Assembly: GCA_965651265.1 (NCBI GenBank)
Contig: CBFGRV010000009.1
Span: forward strand, 20,184 to 84,183
Reading direction: 5' to 3'
DNA from: CBFGRV01 sp965651265
GTDB taxonomy: Bacteria > Bacteroidota > Rhodothermia > Rhodothermales > VXPQ01
DNA length: 64,000 nt
Positions 59,432 to 64,000 of the stretch are shown in pieces. The position numbers and the translations under genes are program-made. The notes below the pieces were generated by a model. It saw nothing but the letters and a program-made list of their open reading frames with translations. It did not search any database and was not told the DNA's origin. Positions within the stretch are counted from its first letter, which is position 1, and each line of letters begins with the position of its first letter.

Positions 59432-60745
59432 TTACGCGCCCCCCACGAAGGCGAAATAGAGAATGAGGAGCGCCGTGAGCACGTACAGGATGACATGCAC
59501 CTCCCGATGCCGGCCGCTGAATAGTTTCACGATGACGTAACTCACGATGCCGAATACGATACCGTTCGCGATCGAATAGGTAAGCGGCATCGCCGCGATC
59601 GCGAGGAAGGCGGGCAGCGCTTCATCGATGCGCATCCAGTCGACATCCATCACACTGCGCATCATGAGCGCCCCGACGATGATGAGTGCCGGCGCCGTTG
59701 CCACGCCAGGCACGGCGGTCATGAGCGGCGTCACAAACAGAGCCAGCAAAAAGAGCGCTGCAACGACGAGCGTCGTGAGGCCCGTGCGCCCACCCTCCTC
59801 GATACCCGTGGCCGACTCGATGTAGCTTGTCACCGTGCTCGTGCCGAGAAGCGCACCGACCGTCGTTCCCAGCGCATCGGCCGTGAACGCGCGGTCCGCC
59901 CTCGGGAGGTCCCCCTTCTCATCCAGAAAGCCCCCCGCCTTGCCCACACCGACGAGCGTGCCGGCCGTATCCAGAAAATCCACAAATAGAAACGCCATCA
60001 CCACCATGGCGAATTGTGAGGAGAGGAGCATCTGGAAGTCGAAAGCTGCGAACGTCTCCTGCGGGAATCGCGGCACAGCGACGATCTCATCCGGCAGCGC
60101 CGCAAAACCGGTGAGCCATGCAAGCAGCGTAACGGCAACGATCCCGATCATGATGGCGCCCGTGACTCTGCGGGCTAGCAAAATACCCATCAATCCGAGA
60201 CCAAGGAGGGAGAGGAGGACGCTCGTCGACGTGAGATCACCCAGGCCGACGAGAGTTGCCGGATTGGCGGTGACGATCCCCGCATTCTGAAAGCCAATGA
60301 TCGTGAGGAATAGGCCAATCCCGGCTGAAATGGCCGCTTTGAGCGTCATAGGGATGGCGTTCAGAACGGCCGAGCGTACTTTCGCAACACCCAGCAGCAG
60401 GAAAAGCAGTCCCTCGATGAAGACGGCGGCGAGCGCGACCTCGTATCCGACGCCCATGCCGTGAACCACGCCGTAGGCGAAGTAGGCATTCAGGCCCATT
60501 CCAGGAGCGAGCGCGAAGGGATAGTTGGCATAAAACGCCATCACGACCATCGCGACGGCAGAGGCTACGGCTGTTGCAAACACGACGTCCGCTTCCGGCA
60601 TGCCTGCGTCCGCCAGAATCTGCGGATTCACGAGCAGGATGTAGGCCATCGTGAGGAACGTCACGAGGCCGGCGCGCAGCTCGGTGGCGAACGTGGAGCC
60701 GCGGTCCGAGACGTGAAATGTGCGGTCGAGCCAGCCGCTGCTCAT
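59432..60745 (-). CDS. NCS2-family purine permease (AzgA-like)
   Basis: Inner-membrane hypoxanthine/guanine/adenine importer of 437 residues, about 12-14 spans. The AzgA-type markers are L-A-P-G-M-G-L-N-A-Y-F-A-Y near residue 80, F-L-F-V-D-F-L-D-T-A-G-T near residue 250, and the signature E-S-A-T-G-I-E-E-G-G-R-T-G near residue 310. Members of this group use a proton gradient. The gene overlaps the M32 carboxypeptidase by four bases, so the two share a transcript. Confidence 0.93.
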   Translation of the reverse strand: MSSGWLDRTFHVSDRGSTFATELRAGLVTFLTMAYILLVNPQILADAGMPEADVVFATAVASAVAMVVMAFYANYPFALAPGMGLNAYFAYGVVHGMGVGYEVALAAVFIEGLLFLLLGVAKVRSAVLNAIPMTLKAAISAGIGLFLTIIGFQNAGIVTANPATLVGLGDLTSTSVLLSLLGLGLMGILLARRVTGAIMIGIVAVTLLAWLTGFAALPDEIVAVPRFPQETFAAFDFQMLLSSQFAMVVMAFLFVDFLDTAGTLVGVGKAGGFLDEKGDLPRADRAFTADALGTTVGALLGTSTVTSYIESATGIEEGGRTGLTTLVVAALFLLALFVTPLMTAVPGVATAPALIIVGALMMRSVMDVDWMRIDEALPAFLAIAAMPLTYSIANGIVFGIVSYVIVKLFSGRHREVHVILYVLTALLILYFAFVGGA

Positions 60746-62265
60746 GAACCTGGCGGGTAGATTTGATCGTATTTGCGCCGAACGTACGCCAGCCAGCTAC
60801 TCGCACTCAAACCCTGGCCGGTGGCGCGCTCGAGCAAATCGAGGGCATCCAGTTTCCGGCCGTACCGGTGGATGTGCTCCCGCAGCCAGGCCAGGAGCTC
60901 GCCGAAATTCCCCTCGGCGATGGCCTCGTCCAGATCGCCCAGGTCGCGCCCGGCCTGCTCGAAAATCTGTGTCGACATCAGGTTGCCGAGAGCGTAGGTC
61001 GGGAAGTAGCCGAATGCACCGAGCGACCAGTGGATGTCCTGGAGCACGCCGTCCGCATCGTTCCGCGGCTGGATGCCGAGGTATTCCTGCATCCGTTGTC
61101 GCCAGACTGCAGGCAAATCCGACGTGTCAAGGCGTCGCTCGATCAGCTCCATCTCGAGCTCGAAGCGCAACATGATGTGGAGGTTGTACGTGACCTCGTC
61201 GGCCTCGACCCGGATGAAGCCTGGCTCGACTTTGTTGATGGCCCTGTAGAAGGCATCGAGCGGGACGGCCCCCAGCTGTTTCGGGAAGATACTTTGTAGT
61301 CTCGGATAGTATCGCTGCCAGAACGGCCGGCTTCGGCCGACGAGATTCTCCCACAGACGAGATTGAGATTCGTGGATGCCGAGTGAAGCGCCGTCGGCGA
61401 GCGGCGTCCGCTCGAGCTCGGGATCGATGCCCTGTTCGTACAGGGCGTGTCCGGCCTCATGCATGGTGCCGAATAACGCGCTCGGGAGGAAGTCCGGCGT
61501 GATGCGCGTCGTGATCCGGACATCCGAGATGGAAAAGCTCGTTGTGAACGGATGCGCGGAGAGGTCTTGTCGACCGCGCGTAAAGTCATAGCGGAAATCC
61601 TTGAGGATCTCCATCCCGAAATTCCACTGGAGATCCGGGTCAAAATTCTGATGCAGGATTCGATCATCGACCTGCGGCCGGCCGGCGATTTCTTCGACGA
61701 TAGGCACGAGGTCCTGCCGGAGATCGTCGAAAATCTGCTTCACGAGCGCCGTCTTCATGCCCGGCTCGTACTCGTCCAGGAGGGCATCGTAAATATGCTC
61801 TTCGTAGCCAAGTGCCTCCGCTTTCTCGACGTTCAGGTCGATGAGCGAGCGAAGGTGGGGTTCGAAGTGGGGGAAATCATCCTCGGCGCGCGCCCGCTTC
61901 CAGGCCTGCTTCGCGCGACTGACCGCCTCGGCGAATCGGGCTACGAGCGACGTCGGCAGCTTGCGTGCCTTGTCATAATCCCTCCGCACGATGCGAACGA
62001 GTGCCGCCTCGGTCGAGATCGGATCGAGCTCCTCGACCTCCGGCTCGAGATCTTCCAGGAGCCGGCCGATCTCATCGGTCGTGAAGTGCTCGTGCGCCAG
62101 TGAGCGAACCGTCGCGATCTGCGCGGCCCGAGCCTCGGCGGCGCCATCCGGCATGTAGGTCTCCTGATCCCACTCGAGCACGTTGGCGGCTGCGCGAAGG
62201 TCCATCACGCGGCCGAGACGTTCCCGCAAATCGACGAGCCGAGCATCAGAAGTCGTGAGTTCCAT
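60742..62265 (-). CDS. M32-family carboxypeptidase
   Basis: Zinc carboxypeptidase of about 507 residues (Taq family), cytosolic. The zinc site H-E-A-G-H lies near residue 270 with H-E-S-Q-S-R-L-W-E-N about 30 residues later, which supplies the third ligand and is diagnostic for M32. The N-terminus has V-L-E-W-D-Q-E-T-Y-M-P near residue 32, another family hallmark. I chose ATG at 62265 because it gives the normal family length; an ATG at 62457 would add 64 unlikely residues. The four-base overlap with the permease gene suggests they are co-translated, perhaps for nutrient scavenging. Confidence 0.94.
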   Translation of the reverse strand: MELTTSDARLVDLRERLGRVMDLRAAANVLEWDQETYMPDGAAEARAAQIATVRSLAHEHFTTDEIGRLLEDLEPEVEELDPISTEAALVRIVRRDYDKARKLPTSLVARFAEAVSRAKQAWKRARAEDDFPHFEPHLRSLIDLNVEKAEALGYEEHIYDALLDEYEPGMKTALVKQIFDDLRQDLVPIVEEIAGRPQVDDRILHQNFDPDLQWNFGMEILKDFRYDFTRGRQDLSAHPFTTSFSISDVRITTRITPDFLPSALFGTMHEAGHALYEQGIDPELERTPLADGASLGIHESQSRLWENLVGRSRPFWQRYYPRLQSIFPKQLGAVPLDAFYRAINKVEPGFIRVEADEVTYNLHIMLRFELEMELIERRLDTSDLPAVWRQRMQEYLGIQPRNDADGVLQDIHWSLGAFGYFPTYALGNLMSTQIFEQAGRDLGDLDEAIAEGNFGELLAWLREHIHRYGRKLDALDLLERATGQGLSASSWLAYVRRKYDQIYPPGS

Positions 62266-62501
62266 CGCGAATACAGATGAGTGATGTGCACTTTCGGCAC
62301 TCTGGGACGATGTAGCGAGGTTCAGGTTCGGGAGTTTGCTCCCACGGGATGTGGCTGCTTCGCGGACCGCCACGAGGGCCCTCGCCCCATCATGCCGATG
62401 AAGAAGAAATGAGATGCGGGCGCACTCGAGAGCGCCGGGGATCATGCGCGTTGACACCGCGTTGAGCGCTGCGTAGTTTTCGCGCTCCTTTCCGCGTACC
62501 A

Positions 62502-62574
62502 GCCAACGTAGCTCAGCTGGTAGAGCAGCTCACTCGTAATGAGCAGGTCGCCGGTTCGAGTCCGGCCGTTGGCT
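62502..62574 (+). tRNA. tRNA-Thr, anticodon CGU
   Basis: A full cloverleaf of 73 bases. The acceptor is GCCAACG with CGTTGGC. The D-arm is GCTC...GAGC. The anticodon stem is GCTCA/TGAGC with loop CTCGTAA, so the anticodon is CGT (62535-62537), which reads ACG threonine. The T-arm is GCCGG TTCGAGT CCGGC. The discriminator is T. CCA is not encoded. A terminator follows within ten bases. Confidence 0.96.
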
Positions 62575-62581
62575 CCCCGAG

Positions 62582-62622
62582 AAGCCCCTCCTTGCCAAAT
62601 TGGCGGTTGGGGCTTTTGTTGT
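62582..62622 (+). terminator. Terminator after tRNA-Thr
   Basis: AAGCCCC (62582-62588) pairs with GGGGCTT near 62615, with an inner GCCAAATTGGC stem. TTTTGTTGTTT follows on the plus strand. It lies eight bases after the tRNA. Confidence 0.75.
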
Positions 62623-62652
62623 TTCCGCCCTGCAACGAATAATCGTACTCGT

Positions 62653-64000
62653 ATGCGCCCCTTCGGGAGGATGCTGTCTCCTGGCCTGGTACTCCTGCTC
62701 CCCGTGCTCTCGATGGGCTGGATTCAGTGCACGAATTCCGAATCTGAGCAATCGGCAGGTGGACCGGGGGACCGCTCGTTCGAGCTGGCTTCGTCGCCGC
62801 GAGAATCAACACCCTCCATCAACCTCCCTGAGTACTACTTCGGGCCGCGCACGGGCCTTCTGCTATTCATCGACGGGTCCGTCGACGGCGACGAAGCCCG
62901 CAACGTGGCCCATTGGGATGGAGGCCACCTGAAGCTGCGCGACGGCGCGAGCCAGGTGCCCGGCAAATACGGAGCGGCCATCCGGTTCACGGGAGGCCGC
63001 GGTGCCGGTGGGGATCATCCGCAAATCTACCTCCACCGAGGGGACCGCTACATTTACGCGCTGGTCCAGCCGGAGGGAGCGGGCAGCCTCATCCAGCGCT
63101 GGGATAATCAGCCCTCCGCCCGGGAGTACCGCCTGCATTTCACGGGCTCCGAATGGAGGTTCGAGTGGGTGAGCGCAAACGGGCGCCATGCGCTCGCGGT
63201 CCGTGGACAGGCCGGGCAGCGGCAGCTCGTCGAGCTCATCCATCGCGACGAAGGCCACCCACGATGGGAGCTCTGTGTGGACGGTCGGTGCGAGACATCG
63301 GACGGCCCTGACATCCAGCCCATGTCGATCTGGCGGACCACCCGGTTCGGTGAGGGCTTCACGGGAATCATCGATGAGCTCGCCGTGGGTTATGTCATTC
63401 CGACCGATGAGGACCGGGCATTCATCGTCAATGATGGGGCAGGGCGGCCGCTCGCAGAGTGGTCCGGACCGATCCTCCCGACGACCTCTCCTGAGGCTCG
63501 CGTGATGTACCACTATCTGCAACAGAATACAGAGGAAACCCTCCGGCTTCCGGAAGGCGCAATTCGTGTCACCGTGCCGAACGACCCGGACGTGCGCGCA
63601 ACGATCTATATGCGAACCGTCCGCGGCCCCCTACGCATCCCGAACACGGCATGGGAGCTTTACACCCTCGAACACATGGAGCAGCACCGCGACCCGGCGC
63701 GGATTCTCGTTCCAGATTATGCGCGGATGAACACGTACACATACGGCATGCGCGTTTCGCAGCTCACGAGCCTGTCTTTCCCCGGCATCGACAATCCCTT
63801 TGCCGACGACGAGGCCCTGTGCCGCCGCAGCTCAGCCAAAGTCTTTCCGTATGTCATGGTCGTCGACTATGGAGGCGAGGTAAATCTCTACTACTCTCTC
63901 GCAACACCGCACTTCGCGTCCGGCTACCTCGAGCAGCTCGGGGAGCTCTACTTCGAATGTCATGAGGCCTGGCCGGACGAGGTGCGGGATGCGGTCCGGT
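62653..64000 (+). CDS. Exported LamG-like protein, partial at window end
   Basis: An open frame from ATG at 62653 that runs past base 64000 with no stop; 449 residues are seen. The N-terminus is signal-like (L-V-L-L-L-P-V-L-S-M-G-W-I-Q-C). The segment at about residues 62-255 has the look of a concanavalin-type LamG domain: G-K-Y-G-A-A-I-R-F-T-G-G, W-E-L-C-V-D-G-R, and I-I-D-E-L-A-V-G-Y-V-I-P. The rest, with V-M-Y-H-Y-L-Q and P-R-I-L-V-P-D-Y-A-R style stretches, belongs to no domain I recognise. The protein may be a surface glycan-binding or glycan-cleaving protein, but the end is missing. Confidence 0.75.
   Translation, partial: MRPFGRMLSPGLVLLLPVLSMGWIQCTNSESEQSAGGPGDRSFELASSPRESTPSINLPEYYFGPRTGLLLFIDGSVDGDEARNVAHWDGGHLKLRDGASQVPGKYGAAIRFTGGRGAGGDHPQIYLHRGDRYIYALVQPEGAGSLIQRWDNQPSAREYRLHFTGSEWRFEWVSANGRHALAVRGQAGQRQLVELIHRDEGHPRWELCVDGRCETSDGPDIQPMSIWRTTRFGEGFTGIIDELAVGYVIPTDEDRAFIVNDGAGRPLAEWSGPILPTTSPEARVMYHYLQQNTEETLRLPEGAIRVTVPNDPDVRATIYMRTVRGPLRIPNTAWELYTLEHMEQHRDPARILVPDYARMNTYTYGMRVSQLTSLSFPGIDNPFADDEALCRRSSAKVFPYVMVVDYGGEVNLYYSLATPHFASGYLEQLGELYFECHEAWPDEVRDAVR

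Noticed and set aside
1..64000. Mobile elements, prophage or CRISPR arrays
   Set aside because: No transposase, integrase, phage structural gene or regularly spaced repeat was found; the content is core metabolism and envelope genes.

Overview
The window looks like chromosomal DNA of a free-living Gram-negative bacterium of the Bacteroidota/Rhodothermota side of the tree, at moderately high GC. The signs are a SusC/SusD pair, many type II signal-peptide lipoproteins, a tiny AURKAIP1/COX24-domain protein typical of Bacteroidota relatives, a tmRNA whose tag reads ANDYSYAMAA, and a TAnnTTTG-type promoter element before fabI. I could not run a search, so placement is by recognition only. No phage, insertion sequence, CRISPR array or rRNA was seen. 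Most of the window reads as core chromosome.

Layout. 1-6093 is a hexuronate catabolic operon: the end of a tagaturonate reductase, altronate dehydratase, a three-part TRAP transporter and uronate isomerase. 6027-7797 (minus) holds a class IV aminotransferase with a sulfotransferase-like P-loop protein. 7940-12338 (minus) is a SusC/SusD uptake pair with no enzyme beside it. 12632-14075 holds tmRNA and its terminator, a small lipoprotein, and a dense run of hairpins ending in a terminator that may be an undescribed RNA. 14120-29443 is mostly housekeeping: alpha/beta hydrolase, COX24-domain protein, YaaA, CoaX, BirA, SuhB, FabI, an L,D-transpeptidase, two NfeD proteins, a ZIP transporter, a CNT nucleoside transporter and an M1 peptidase.

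29652-44513 contains a PcrA-type helicase, an orphan solute-binding lipoprotein, a phosphodiesterase/HAD pair, DusB, DUF445, an HD-domain protein, an Mla-type lipid transport set (MlaE, MlaF, MlaD), RadA, a CoA-binding protein and MetY. 44706-47926 is a four-gene unit: an ECF sigma factor, a single-span membrane protein in the anti-sigma position, and two exported coiled-coil proteins that share a C-terminal module. I consider this the best candidate here for an undescribed envelope-signalling system. 48139-54706 carries an amidase, Apt, a lipoprotein, RidA, an SDR lacking the usual catalytic Tyr and Lys, MnmA and a response regulator. That regulator converges on a second one, and neither has a histidine kinase nearby. 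55617-62265 (minus) carries a PIG-L deacetylase fused to an amidotransferase-like domain, class II DAHP synthase, a purine permease and an M32 carboxypeptidase. A tRNA-Thr(CGU) and the start of an exported LamG-like protein that runs off the end close the window.

Together the genes suggest a heterotroph that takes up uronic acids and polymers, with an actively managed outer membrane (Mla, NfeD, amidase, L,D-transpeptidase, ECF sigma unit).
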